64,000 nt of DNA from Beroe forskalii (Eukaryota; Ctenophora; Nuda; Beroida; Beroidae), in the NCBI GenBank assembly GCA_011033025.1, contig WFMF01000684.1:1-64000 (forward strand). The letters run 5' to 3'. A model generated the notes under the pieces. The model saw nothing but the letters and a program-made list of their open reading frames with translations. It did no database searches and was not told the origin of the DNA. This document shows, one piece after another, positions 1 to 12,560 of the stretch (the first letter of the stretch is position 1; every line of letters starts with the position of its first letter). The position numbers were made by a program, and so were the translations under genes.

Positions 1-1559
1 TTTGGAGATTTCACCCAGCTATAAAAAACGCAGTTTCGAATCTCTTCAACTCAAGTGTTAAATTTTTACTTTATCGACCATATTGTTTATTTAACGTGCG
101 TTTGTACCGGCCCTTATTTTACCTGTCCAGTACTCCAGTGCTTGATAATGATAGTACGCGCCCTGATCCGACTATTCTTATAACTTTCAATTTCATAGCC
201 GTTTTATCAATATCAATTCTCCAATATTTGTCATTGTGTACATTTGCGATTCGTTATAATTTTGTATGTCAGCGAATAAAGTTAACCGTACTGATCATTC
301 ATCAATCATTGGGCTATTGTCTGCAGATGTTGCTCACTTTGAAATTGCGGTACCTTTTTGGGTTGAAGTTTTGCTTGAAGTGTTTTGCTTGATTTTGTTA
401 GTAGTTGAGTAGTTAGTATTGCGTGTCTGGTAGTATGTTAAGGTAGTATTACAAAGTTATCAGTACTAAAAGTAGTATACACCGGCAACTGGATTATGTT
501 ATCATGATGATGAAGCTATGAAGCTATGAAGGATACACCATGGCATACTACGTCACGATAATACGTTAAAAGTGAATATTTTCGAATGTTAGCCTAGCCG
601 GGTTAATTACATTCACTCGTGAATCTCACAGCTTGGGAGGTAACAAAATCAGATACGGCGGTAACTTTAAACCGAAACATCGCGCCGTATCGATATCAAT
701 TATTCAATCATCAACACGCACAGGAGGAGGAGAGCATAAGTCACGCGCGTAGAAGAGCGCGGATTGGTCAGAACGGGACCTGCGCAAGCAACTCACCGAG
801 AGGATAACAGTCGGAGTGCATTTTATGCATTTTATGCATTTGCATGCACTTCTAGTTAACATAGGAAGTAGCGCATTATGCGCTGTTCTAATGGGACAAT
901 AACCGTTCAAATGCAAAAAACCGCGCACAAATCGGACCGCTGGAAGCTGAGATCAGCTAAAAAGTTGAAACGTTTTGCTGGGTCAAACTATTTGAAGGTA
1001 GACAAGGTACATCAGCTCCAAATTTTTACTGCATAAAACTGCAACAATATCCAGATCCGTCATTATTCTTTAAACACAAGGAAATATTACTATACGGTAT
1101 ATGAATAAATGCAAATTGGGCATTAAGATGGAAATAAATGAACTGCTTCTCAGACATAGGACAGTAGTGGTACTGTGAGACGACATCTGATTCTTTGAAG
1201 ATCAGCTCCCTCTCGTTGGATATTTGTACTGCTTGACGGAACCGTCGAGCGTTAAAACAAGCAATGCATGGCTCATAAATCTGATATTTTTCGAAGCTTA
1301 GACTTCGATCAAGGTGAAAGCACTATACTTGGGGTCCTTTTTATCCTGTCTTCAATTCGTGAGTACCTCGCAACGGATACGATCGTCCTGCGTTCGAGGA
1401 TTATCTGTCTCTGAGAACGCGCTGAGTTGCGCGCGCGTCCAGCGTCTGATACTGCCCTCTGATTGGCCAATGTAACGTCACGCGCTGGTCACGTGCGAGG
1501 CAGCTCGAAGAGTCACCGAGGAGTCCGCCAATTTCTAATACGCGGAGTATAATTTTTTG
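1..1559. other. Intergenic region, no gene recognised
   Basis: I see no exon with credible splice sites or a recognisable protein in this stretch. A GC-richer patch at about 1385-1520 carries an ATTGGCCAAT-type inverted CCAAT box near 1459, a CGTCACGC motif and a CACGTG E-box near 1490. A second patch near 740-790 has ATTGGTCA. These could be part of a promoter, but no transcript start or downstream first exon could be tied to them. Confidence 0.4.
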
Positions 1560-1911
1560 CTAAACACGTACTTGTATATCCCTCTGTGGCTCGCGCGGCG
1601 CGCGGCGCGTACACACACCTATGCGGGCTTAGGAAACTAAATTTAATTGCGCATACCGCATATGCATACGGCGCATACCCTGTACTTAGCTGTTTTTTGT
1701 TGCGCGGCGCGCTTAATTTCCTTTAAGCAATTAGCTTTAGCTCTATTTTTCCTGAGCATGCATGGATGTGTGTACGGGCCGCATGTTTCGCGTTCCCGCC
1801 TTTTCTGTTATATGGAAGCTTCCTTAGCCCGCATAGGTGTGTAAGCACCGCGCGAGCTTCCCTGAGGAAGCGCGCTGCGCAAAGCAAACAGGGATATACG
1901 TGTTAACAGTT
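1560..1911. repeat. Imperfect foldback element
   Basis: Long imperfect inverted repeat. The sequence around 1563-1580 (ACACGTACTTGTATATCCC) is complementary to that around 1889-1905, and 1606-1636 (ACACACACCTATGCGGGC) is complementary to 1816-1844. Both arms are rich in GCGCGC. The closing-side GCGCGCTGCGCAAAGCAAAC is repeated about 58 bp further on, near 1928. This looks like a non-autonomous DNA transposon or MITE remnant. No coding potential is seen. The stretch 1912-2309 that follows holds nothing else I can name. Confidence 0.55.
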
Positions 1912-2309
1912 TAGCAATGTGTAATGTAAGCGCGCTGCGCAAGGCAAACACAGTGAAACAGAAATATGGCATATGCGTGTTCAGCAAGCTTAATTTAACA
2001 AAACGATATAAACTTAAATCAAATTTCAATAAGTAAGCAATGCAAGTGCAAAGCTATTTAGATTTTAGGGGCATTTTCAATCAATCAACAATATGGATAT
2101 TACAATTCTATTTCTATTTCTATTAATATTTAATAACAATGCAGCATAATCTTTTCATATTCGCAAGCATGGTTATTATAAGTTCAGGTGTAAAAACAAA
2201 AAATGCTCTGGTGCTTAGATTCAAAGATTTTGAATTTTACCAGACTTCTGACATTCATAGTTTGAATAATAATATTTCATATTTGCAACCTATTTCTATT
2301 GAATGTATT

Positions 2310-4779
2310 TCAATCCTTGTTATGATAAACATGATGAAGGATGATTGCACATGGATGGGGAACATGAATTTCCATGGTGCTTTTCAAGCTTAGGACAATT
2401 CTCTTGATCAAAGTCTTTTTATCTATCAACTCCTCTGTGGTACCTTCAGGTTGAGCTCTCTTGTTGAAATCTTTTACATACTTTTTCAGCCTATTTACTG
2501 GCTGAAAGTGAAACATTCATTACTTTCCAGAATTATTCTAATATACAAGTAAATACTAAATCTGTCTCATAGTACCCTACCTATCAGCTCACAATATTTT
2601 GAGTTGTTAATTGGTTGTTGCTTTCATGGTTATTGATATGATTAAGATTGTCTTGAATTTTACAATCAAGAATGCTGTATATTTTTTTTTACAAAGAAGA
2701 TGATTGAAATCTAAAAATTCAAGGCAGTTAATAATCTGAATGTTTTTCAAATGACAAATTTATACCTCAAATAGTCTTGATAGCACATTTATCTCCTCTG
2801 TGTTGAGCTCTGAGACTGGGTGCTCAAAATAAAGTTTGTGCAGAACAGGAAAAACATTTTCTGTTAATGATTCTTTTTCTGTAGCACCTGTGTAGAACAT
2901 TGGTTTGTGTGGGTTCTGAGTTATGTTGTTTTAACCTTAGTCAGCAATAATATCATGATTTTGATCAGGAGGTGCTTGTGAAAATATAACCATTTCAAAG
3001 AAGAATTAAATGTCCACTACTGCTGGGCATGTAGCAGTACTGCAGTATCCCCTAGAAAGTTAGAAGGCAGAGATTTGGAACATATGATATCATCTGCTCT
3101 ATAGGATTTCACTCTTAATTCATGGCAAAAAATGTAGCAACAGGCCCTAGAGGGACTTGTTGGCAAATGTTGGGTTTACAGGCTCAGTGGCACAGGGGTT
3201 TCATGGGCCTGCCTCCCTAACCACTGGAAGCCAAGTACAGCACAGATAATTTGTAAAAAAATAGCCACTCAAAAACTAAAATGCAACTAAGAAATGTCTT
3301 GAAAAATATCTTGAAAAATTTTAATTATTTCTTGGCAATATTCTTATGTACACATTGTCCAGATGGATTCACCATGATGAATTTAAAGCAGATTCACATG
3401 GATTCATGTGAATTCATGTGAATCTCATTTTCAGTTCACTAAAGCACTAAAAAGCTTTTTCAAGAGAAAAACATAAATTCAAGAGTTTACTGGAAGTACA
3501 ATTAAGTACACTGAAGTACACTGAAGAAGTGAAGTCTAAAAAAATTTGAGCATTAAAAATGGATTCTTGTGAATCCACTGCAATTTGCTGTTCACTTCAG
3601 TCCAAAAAAATCTTTTTTAGTGGACTGATAAATGGATTAACATGAATTCACATAAAATCTTAAGGATAATTCATAACTAGGCATTTTCCTTAGGTCCTCC
3701 AAGTTTAAGTGGATAAGCCATGAACTTGCCATGAATTCATGGCAAATCCACAAACCACATGAACTGTGTGAACTTTAGGATCGAGCCTACAAAAATGATT
3801 TTTTGAAGTAGAAGTTACATAAATCAAACACAGCTGCAAGATGCAACGAATAGAATTTTTCAATTTATGAAAGCATATTTAATTAGAATTTAAGTTGGCA
3901 TCAATAGAAAAACATACTTACCACACAGAACATCAAGCAGATCTATCAATGCTGCATCCCTCCCACCTGAAAGGAGAAAATCTTTGCTTGATATTTGGTT
4001 TTCCTCAAAAGTTATTCAACTATCAGGCAAACAACTAATTATAAGAACGATGATAAGCTGTTTATACTACTATACCTACTACATCACAAGTCTAGGATCA
4101 AATGTATATTCTCATTTAGAATATCAGGCATCTCATTTAAGCTTGTAGAATAGACACAGCAGTAATAAATCGTAAAAATTTGACTAATGGGTCAATAATA
4201 TGAATGAGTTGTCACTTTAGTGAGCAATTATTTTGCAGTCAAATCACTTAGCTGATCATTTAAACTACAAACCATTCGTATTTCCTCGTATTCCGTTTTC
4301 ATTGTTATAAAATTGCCAACTCCTTCTGATTGCCAGATGAAGTGCCTCGTGGGGTTCCTGTTCTAGTTCTTCTGATATGCTTTCTAGAACTGTATCCCTA
4401 TTTTCAGCCATGACCACATGTTCATAAATGTCGTTGCACAACTTGGATACTGAGAACAATGATATATCAGTCCTAAACTAATGCAGAAAGGTGCAAAATG
4501 ATTTCATCGAGATAATAATTTTGAGTTGTAATTAATCTTCATTAACAATCAACATCTACATAAACTGTAATAATCTGTTCTTGAAAATGTTTTAGAATTC
4601 TCCTCTTCATTCCACTGATTGTATTCCTATGCTTCAGTCCATTAAAGAATTTAAGGGTATATTTTCATGGGCTCATAGAATGCTTAAGCATTATTTTACT
4701 TACTATCATATTCTTCTTTTTGGAGGATTGTCTTGAATTCTTCAATATCGGAACTATCTCTCCATTTAGGATTGGGCAT
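2310..4779 (-). CDS. Unrecognised conserved-looking protein of 203 residues, five exons
   Basis: Exons in coding order: 4779-4704, 4449-4273, 3966-3922, 2887-2766 and 2501-2310. They sum to 612 bp (203 residues plus TGA), and every junction keeps phase with good AG and GT signals, which is the main reason for believing in the gene. The start ATG at 4779 gives MPNPKWRDSSDIEEF and is the first in-frame Met; a 5' coding exon further upstream is not excluded. The protein is acidic and helical in its first half (ISEELEQEPHEALHLAIRRS), then has a Leu-rich helix (ALIDLLDVLCG) and a basic segment (PVNRLKKYVKDFNKRAQ). It looks like a small all-helical or HEAT-like cytosolic protein. No catalytic motif, membrane segment or signal peptide is visible. 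I do not recognise the family and assign no function. Confidence 0.65.
3360..3790. repeat. Short-motif repeat cluster in an intron
   Basis: This intronic stretch between exons 3 and 4 of the minus-strand gene is dominated by scattered direct and inverted copies of a GATTCATGTGAATTCATG-like motif (for example 3392-3425, 3560-3590 and 3630-3660), plus short GTACACTGAA repeats near 3500-3525. The motif is nearly self-complementary. No coding potential is seen. Confidence 0.4.
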
Positions 4780-7700
4780 TTATCTTATCCAGCACAATTT
4801 TTTCTTCTCGTGGGCCTAATGTTGAATGGGCATATTTCTTCTACTTGTCGAAGTAATTACCTTGGATCCTCTAATTTATGCGAGAATCAATTTATTTTGC
4901 TTTTTTTGTTATTTCATTGCTATCAATTCGAATAAGTCCTAATAAAAGCATTTGTCAGTCAGTTTAAGACCTCGAGTCCACGAAGTCTCGTTAAAGGATT
5001 CGTCGGATTCGATATAGGAATTGAAACTAAAAACTTCATTCAGGTACTAGAAGGTCCTCAACGTTGAAGTAAATCTAAAAGTAAGTGATCAGTTAACCGC
5101 GTTGGCGCGTTGTCAATAGCCTCGGATAAGATTCAATCTATTGTAACTATTTCTAAAACTTCCCAACTGATGAATCACAAGAATTTATGAGAAGTTGGTT
5201 CAACAACACTTACTTCTGGTCGGACGAACAAATGTATAAATCGAGTATATTCAGAACTGAGACTTGAAGATAGGTATAAGCTCGTGCTATATATACATGG
5301 TGAAAGCATCGACGAATTAATAAACAGGAGCATTTAAATGGTTTGTCACAGGTACAAGACTCAAACACAAAATTCCGTGCTATAACGCGTATATAATATC
5401 AGGTATAGTGCCACCAACATAAAAATATCATGTTACTGCCATTATCAACTCAACACTGTGGGTGGTGTGTCTTCGCGGGCAGACCGTTAATAATGTGCTA
5501 ATAAGTGCACCTGTGTGCCGCACTGTCAGGGTAATGTCATCGGAGTCGTGTATCTTCGATCTAATGATAGTTTTACTGTGAGGTGCATATTAAACTAACT
5601 GCGGTCCATAAGGGAAGGTTACATGGCTAATGTGTGTCTTGTGCTTATAGGGATTTGCACGGTCACTAAAACGAAGGTAGGAGGGCGGGGCCGAGAGGTG
5701 TAATACAGTTCCTACGGTCGAAAAATTACGCAAGTAAATATTGGGAACATAAAATTATCGTAGCCATAGAGCTTTTGAGAATGTCGTGGAGCTGTTCCAT
5801 TAAAGTGTAGCGTTCAGGTCGCAAACTGCAAAGGGACAGTCCATAAAAGCATTTTCGATTATTCTAATAGCAGCACTCAGCCAGCATTAAAAGGTTGGAA
5901 TCGGTTGCAAAATACATTAGCAAAATACATTAAAAGGTAGATAGCATTCATTCTTTTCAAGGAACGTTCTTTCTTTTGCTGTTGCATGACATGAATCATC
6001 ATGTAGTTATTTCTGTACTTATGAAGCATCAGCTGCTATCTCATCAAAATACAAAATACAAAATTTAAACGAATACATCAACTCCATCTATTTGAAATGA
6101 TGTCAGCTAGAGTAGATTCAGAAAAGAATGGTGTCAGAGTAGAATGGTGTCAGAGTAGAATACTAGAATAGTTTCAGAGTAGAATGATGTCAGAGTAGAA
6201 AGGTGTGAGAGTACACTGGTGTCAGTGTAGAGTTGAATCAAACCAAATACATTTGCCAATATCGGCGGTTAACCCAAGGCACTAATGTTCCAAATATTTT
6301 CTTGAGTACCTAACGCAGCATTGGATTATTGACCAATCAGAATGAGAGCTCACTGACTGTGATTTCATTGCGTTAAACTGGCGTCACAGTGGAATGATAC
6401 CAACGTAGGCTGTCCAGTGTAGGTACGCTTGTGAAGTAGCTACATGATTCAATCTAATACAAGCTACGTGACTTTTTAAGCTTTTTAAGGACTTTGATCG
6501 ATAACGGCTTCCTGGCGGAGCAGCATCGGTTTTCAGAATCAAAACAAACATCCCCAATACAATTTAACAAGATGTACTAAACCCAGGCGCAGCCTACCAA
6601 CAATGAGGAAATTGGGAGTAGTGCTGTGTAAACTGTATATATACCTATATATGTACAGAAGATAATGATTCTTCAGTTAGCCACGATTATTAACAAGACC
6701 TCGTGACTCATTAAATTTCTATTAACGTTACTTAAAATTGGTGCACTACGTAGGTAAGTAGATATTCTAATATTTTACCTGCAAATTGCAGGCCACTCCA
6801 CAACTTCCAAGATGTTTTTAACTCATTTAGAATTGATTGGTAACACAATTGATTGAGCAATTCTGGTTGTCACTAAAATTTCAGAATTTGGTGATGATGA
6901 ATAACTGTTTTTTCCAGAAAATTAAATGGATACTTCAATTTATCATTTATGACACTTAACTTCTCCCGTTTTGGGAAACCGTGATAATAAGACGGAATCA
7001 TAAAGAGAATGCACGTTTCCCCAACTCTCCACTGTATAACACAGTACCTGCTATCTACTTCTTGGAGACCTTCCTTAAAATAGAACCATTAAAAAGAGAT
7101 TGAAGAGCTAGAAGAACTGGGCATCTCTTGAGAATATAACCATGTACGCTCTACTTACCATCTGAAGACTACAACAGCGATTGACATCCGCCCGCCCCTT
7201 TTGTCATGAACACCAAAATACGTCTCAGAAGCATATGGCACCATCTACTTTATCTTTAAAAAGGTTTTTAACATTCAGGGTGTCATAATACCTTTTTAAG
7301 TATAATCTTTTTATTGTTACCCGAATTCAGGGCAGCGTTTGTTGTGCAATCGTCACGTGTTTTGACCGGGAAGGACATTAAATCTGTGCAAGTATTATAT
7401 TTATTCGTGTATACTGGTGTATACGAGCCTCCTTGACAAATTTAGACGCTAGTTCTCGTTTTCGAATGTCACCTTCCTACTTTTTTATTACAATTCTAGT
7501 AACGTTTCTTTAAAAAGATACGTTACTAAGAATAATTCCAACTTACTAACCCTCTCACTCCTGAGGCCACGGATTCGTGTGCCTAGAGAACCATACATTA
7601 TTATATACTAGCAGAACCCATGGCCTCCGGCCATCGTTCAAAATTTTTTCGCTTCAGCAATTGGTACACTGTACAGTATAATGCAGTACTGTAGTTCTTA

Positions 7701-8039
7701 TCAGTGATGAGGTCATATTTAATCGGTGTCTTTGCATTCTGTATGTGATGTCTATATGTCAGGTGGTGTCAAACGTCACTGGTACTCTGTATACTGAGCC
7801 TATTCCTATCATCGGTAATCTTTGCATGCTTGTACACCTCGGGTACTGAGTGGTGCTGCTGGGGAAAAATCTGTGGTTATATATTACCGGACAGACAGAA
7901 ATCATAAAACCGGACAGACAGATATATTTATTTATTTATTTATTAATATATTTATATATGAGGAAGAATTATAAGTAGTAAGATTATCACAGGTATACAG
8001 GCATTGTAATCACAATGCACAATACTCCCTCCTATAATA
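4780..8039. other. Intergenic region with a short tandem repeat
   Basis: No gene is recognised here. At 6115-6240 there are about seven imperfect copies of a 16-18 bp unit resembling GTGTCAGAGTAGAATG. An AT-rich TTTATTTATT run lies at 7920-7960, just before the minisatellite. Degenerate forerunners of the minisatellite unit (GTATACTGAGCCTA, TACACCTCGG) are visible near 7785-7850, so the array once extended further left. Confidence 0.45.
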
Positions 8040-10006
8040 CCAGCTGTGTGGCGTATTGTATTTGCATAACCTGGTACACCTCGTATACTGAGCCTACTGC
8101 TGCTGAGGGGAGCTGTGTGGCGTATTGTCTTTGCATTACCTGGTACACCTCGTATACTGGCCTACTGCTGCTGAGGGGTGCTGTGTGGCGTGCTGTCTTT
8201 GCATTACCTGGTACACGTTGTATACTGAGCCTACTGCTGCTGAGGGGTGCTGTGTGGCGTATTGTCTTTGCATTACCTGGTACACCTCGTATACTGAGCC
8301 TACTGCTGCTGAGGGGTGCTGTGTAGCGTATTGTCTTTGCATTACCTGGTACACCTCGTATACTGAGCCTACTGCTGCTGAGGGGTGCTGTGTGGCGTAT
8401 TGTCTTTGTATTACCTGGTACACCTCGTATACTGAGCCTACTGCCGCTGAGGGTGCTGTGTAGCGTATTGTCTTTGCATTACCTGGTACACCTCGTATAC
8501 TGAGCCTACTGCTGAGGGGTGCTGTGTGGCGTATTGTCTTTGCATTACCTGGTACACCTCGTATACTGAGCCTACTGCTGCTGAGGGGTGCTGTGTGGCG
8601 TATTGTCTTTGTATTACCTGGTACACCTCGTATACTGAGCCTACTGCCGCTGAGGGTGCTGTGTAGCGTATTGTCTTTGTATTACCTGGTACACCTCGTA
8701 TACTGAGCCTACTGCCGCTGAGGGTGCTGTGGCGTCTTTACATTACCTGGTCTCGTATACTGAGCCTATTGACCTGTGGTTGTCTTTGCATTACCACACC
8801 TCGTATACTGAGCCTACTGCTGCTGAGGGGTGCTGTGTATGTATTGTCTTTGCATTACCTGGTACACCTCGTATACTGAGCCTACTGCTGCTGAGGGGTG
8901 CTGTGTGGCGTATTGTCTTTGCATTACCTGGTACACCTCGTATACTGAGCCTACTGCTGCTGAGGGGTGCTGTGTAGCGTATTGTCTTTGCATTACCTGG
9001 TACACCTCGTATACTGAGCCTACTGAGTGCTGTAGCGTATTGTCTTTACATTACCTGGTACACCTCGGGGCCATACTGCTGAGGGGTGCTGTGTGGCGTA
9101 TTGTCTTTGCATTACCTGGTACACCTCGTATACTGAGCCTACTGCTGCTGAGGGGTGCTGTGTGGCGTATTGTCTTTGCATTACCTGGTACACCTCGTAT
9201 ACTGAGCCTACTGCTGCTGAGGGGTGCTGTGTGGCGTATTGTCTTTGCATTACCTGGTACACCTCGTATACTGAGCCTACTGCTGCTGGTGAGAGGGCCA
9301 GTTGAGGGGTGCTGTAGCGTATTGTCTTTGCATTACCTAAGTACACCTCGTATACTGAGCCTACTGCTGCTGAGGGGTGCTGTGTAGCGTATTGTCTTGC
9401 ATTACCTGGTACACCTCGTATACTGAGAGCCTACTGCTGCTGAGGGGTGCTGTGGCGTATTGTCTTTGCATTACCTGCATTGTACACCTCGTATACTGAG
9501 CCTACTGCTGCTGAGGGGTGCTGTGTGTTGTATTGTCTTTGTATTACCTGGTACACCTCGTATACTGAGCCTACTGCTGCTGAGGGGTGCTGTGGCGTAT
9601 TGTCTTTGTATTACCTGGTACACCCTCGTATTGTTATACTGAGCCTACTGCTGCTGAGGGGTGCTGCGTGGCGTATTGTCTTTGCATTACCTGGCATACT
9701 GAGCCTACTGCTGAGGGGGTGCTGTGTGGCGTACAGTCTTTGTATTACCTGGCTCGTATACTGAGCCTACTGCTGAGGGGTGATGTGGCGTATTGTCTTT
9801 TGCATTACCTGGTACACCTCGTATACTGAGCCTACTGCTGCTGAGGGGTGCTGTGTGGCGTATTGTCTTTGCATTACCTGGTACACCTCGTATACTGAGC
9901 CTACTGCTGCTGGGGGTGCTGTGTGGCGTATTGTCTTTACATTACCTGGTACACCTCGTATACTGAGCCTAATACTACTGAGGGGTGCTGTGTCGCGTAT
10001 TGTCCT
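8040..10006. repeat. 69-bp minisatellite, about 29 units
   Basis: Head-to-tail array with a 69-bp period: the same word recurs at 8042, 8111 and onward. I count 29 occurrences of the CTCGTATACTGAG portion or its variants. Core words are TGTGTGGCGTATTGTC, TTTGCATTACCTGG, TACACCTCGTATACTGAGCC and TACTGCTGCTGAGGGG. Several units carry small deletions (for example 8719-8800, 9030-9080 and 9690-9780). Because 69 is a multiple of three, and three forward and at least one reverse frame of the unit lack stops, the array creates long spurious reading frames on both strands. These have no start context, splice signals or codon bias, so I treat the array as non-coding. Confidence 0.95.
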
Positions 10007-10072
10007 CTCTTTTGTGAGATCAGCACAGATCCCACCTCAATTAGCGAGCTGTGTTTGCCATTTTGTCACCCG

Positions 10073-10539
10073 TTTATTACTACTCCTATATATTATAATC
10101 GTATATCTACCTACGAAGTCGTCTCTACACTAACTGCATTGGGATATCTGGTATTTGTCACTTGTGTAGTGGTGTATTAGGCTCTCTCCCCGATTCTTTT
10201 GTCATATGGAGTAATTGAGGAGAGCCTGAAACCAGAGCGAAATTTCACAAGTTTGCGTTTGTGTACTTTGTATGTTGATCTTTGACTATAATCGAGTCTT
10301 TGAATGCAGAAAGGTGTGTAGTAGCTGTAAATCTGTAAAAGAGGAATCGTAATAGATCATCATATTCACAGCAATAGTCAGCTAGTTATACACGTGGTCC
10401 TTTGAGGGTGTGAGTAATTGTAATGTATAATTAGGCATAATTTATCTCATAATCTCCTTCCAATTCTCCATATATGGGCTTTGATGCTGGTATGAGTGTC
10501 GAAATTGTGAGATTCAAGGTGAAAACTGGAACAATCATT
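10073..10539. repeat. Long direct repeat, left copy (467 bp)
   Basis: Nearly identical to 17086-17541. It begins TTTATTACTACTCCTATAT and ends GGAACAATCATT. The two copies differ by a few substitutions (TTAGGCTCTCTCCCC against TTAAGCTCTCTCCTC) and by 11 bp present here near 10315 and absent from the right copy. The pair brackets the 6.5-kb inverted-repeat element. The ends lack the TG...CA of a classical LTR, and the inner sequence adjoins terminal inverted repeats rather than a primer-binding site. Confidence 0.9.
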
Positions 10540-10819
10540 AATCAGACCCGATAAAATCAAACATCGTAAGTCCAAAATGGCCATTTTGAGATAATCGAAA
10601 AAAACTTTTTTATTTCAACACATTGCGTTGAATGGAAATTTTGTTTGTTGGATCCTTATCTTGATTGATAGGAGGATCTTGTGAAAACATTTTCATTGCA
10701 TAAAATCGTTCAAAACACCGAAAAAAATCCAAAAAATACACTCTTCTCACTATGTCCATGCATGAAAAAACAATAATCAAACAGTGTATGTCCAACTTAG
10801 AGAGCAAGTTAAAACGTTT

Positions 10820-10985
10820 AAATGATACGATAAACTTTAAATCAGGAGCTTTCGAAAATCATGTGATTATCGTCGTCAGCTGAAGATGGAAGGTGAGAGG
10901 ATGCTTATAAATGAAATGAGTGGTGTCAGGGAGTGGGGGATGGGTGGTGGGTGTGAGTGATCAGGTGACGGGATAATCAAATACA
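10820..10985. repeat. Dispersed repeat, copy 1 (second copy near 52349-52505)
   Basis: Shares with 52349-52505 the order GATACGA, AGCTTTCGAAAATC, TGTGATTATCGTCGTCAGCTGA, then a GAGTGGTGTCA-type stretch rich in GGTGGG. Read on the minus strand, 10879-10850 gives CTGACGA, a 7-bp imperfect stem with a 4-nt loop, then GAAA, which resembles a hammerhead ribozyme core. It probably marks the end of a small retroposon. Confidence 0.5.
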
Positions 10986-11514
10986 ATATCACTAATAACA
11001 TAAACAAGAAAAAGTGGTGTCAGTAGTTAGGGAAGAGGATTCCTGAGTCAGTAGGTCTGAAGGTAGAGGAGATCTTGGGGAGGATGGGGTTCCACAGGGT
11101 GCTGCACTTTGGAGCGCTGTCTGTTCTGTTCATGGATGGTTTCCTTGTAGAGATGGCGGCCTGTTCTGTCAGGTCTAGGTGGGAGCGGGAGGGGAGGGAC
11201 TTGAGGATTATGACAATTATGGACATATGATGTTTGTTCCAATCACAAATTGCTAAGTTATACCAGTCTTATTCAAAAATGTACTGCATAACATCGTAAG
11301 TCCCTTGTTCCTGATACACTATTAACATACCATGCTCGTATTGCCTGAAGGTATCATCCCCTGAGACCACCGAGGGATATTTGTACCAGCCCTGTATAGT
11401 GTATCCGCAAAGCTATAGCTCCACTGCAAGGGTATTGCTACTGTAGGAGTAGTCTTGCGTTGTCTTATCCTTTGTGACCAATATAGGCACTGATAATTCG
11501 GCTTCCATAAGGCA

Positions 11515-11657
11515 CGAGGATTCTCATTTATCCTCATTGATCAATATTGGTCAATGATAAATGAGGATCCTCGTCCCTTATATATTATATTACTAGTGAT
11601 CATCTGGCAATATGGATATTTATCCATATTGCCAGATGATCACTAGTAATATAATTT
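11515..11657. repeat. Two adjacent palindromic hairpins
   Basis: The first is an imperfect palindrome at about 11515-11576 (CGAGGATTCTCATTTATC against GATAAATGAGGATCCTCG) around ATTGATCAATATTGGTCAAT. The second, at about 11586-11653, has arms of about 32 bp built on ATTACTAGTGATCATCTGG and its complement, separated by only a few bases. The second is essentially perfect and would extrude as a cruciform. Both are probably ends or cores of MITEs. Confidence 0.8.
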
Positions 11658-12396
11658 GCTCAATGGCTCAACTATATTGATTGAAGAGTTCTTGAATATT
11701 CGATAACTGTGCCATTGTGCGAACATGGGCGCTTTTGCAATTTTTACTCAAATGTAACATTGTATGATTTTCAAAAATTGTATGATTTTCAACAATTTCG
11801 AATGGTATCAAAAACTTAAGGGCGCAAGTTTAAAAAGCCAATTAATAAGAATCAGAAGCACCTAAAAAGTTAACTTAATTCAAATTCTATCGTGTTTAAT
11901 TTTAAAAGACAATTTTGACTGATTCGTAAGAAAATGCGCCGATAAAATGCCTTATGTCAGCTCGTTAAATTCAATTTTAGAAATTCAGAAATTGAGGGCG
12001 AACAAATATGTTTGTAAGTTCTTTTTGTGGAACCAAGTTATTGAGGCTACTTGTAATGATGTTCAGGTTTTAATTAATTTTTACGAGATATACACGTGAC
12101 AACGTGATAACTCTGATAATATCCTTCTATTCAATGTAAATATTAACCTGACTCAAATTAGCTGATGATGATTAATGTCATGAATTAATCGAAAATTCCG
12201 CAAAGACTCTGTCTTACTTGGTACCTTGAATTCAAGGATGAAGTTCACAGTAGTACTATCATTTTGTCTATTCTTCCTATCAAAAGTAATTTTTAATTAG
12301 CTTCATTTACTTCATACTCTATGAACTTAGAAAGCACTAGATGAGGACTTTTGAAATTCAAGACAGGTCGGGTTTATATAGATGTTTCATGTTTTT

Positions 12397-12560
12397 TAGA
12401 GGCGTAAGACGAACTTGCAGAAAATATAAAGCCCTGCGACAGCAGGGATTTTTATGATTTAAATGTCGCAGGTGGGGACATTTAAATGATTTTGAGAGTG
12501 AGGCGAAGCCGACTAGTCGAGCACTCTAAATCATTTCTGCAGTGAGTTTGAGCCTCTAAA
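12397..12560. repeat. Foldback (MITE-like) element
   Basis: Outer arms TTTAGAGGCGTAAG...CTTGCAGAAA (12397-12423) and TTTCTGCAGTGAG...GCCTCTAAA (12532-12560) are imperfectly complementary. Nested inside are smaller hairpins: CCCTGCGACAGCAGGG, ATTTAAATGTC...GACATTTAAAT and AGAGTGAGGCGAAGCC with GAGCACTCT. No coding potential is seen. Confidence 0.55.

Noticed and set aside
1440..1500. CCAAT box, CRE-like and E-box motifs as a promoter
   Set aside because: The motifs are short and expected by chance. No first exon or transcript could be linked to them, so no promoter feature is called.
8125..9387. Long reading frames of Cys/Tyr-rich 23-residue repeats
   Set aside because: They follow from a 69-bp period with stop-free frames on both strands. 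No start context, signal peptide, splice structure or codon signature supports a protein.
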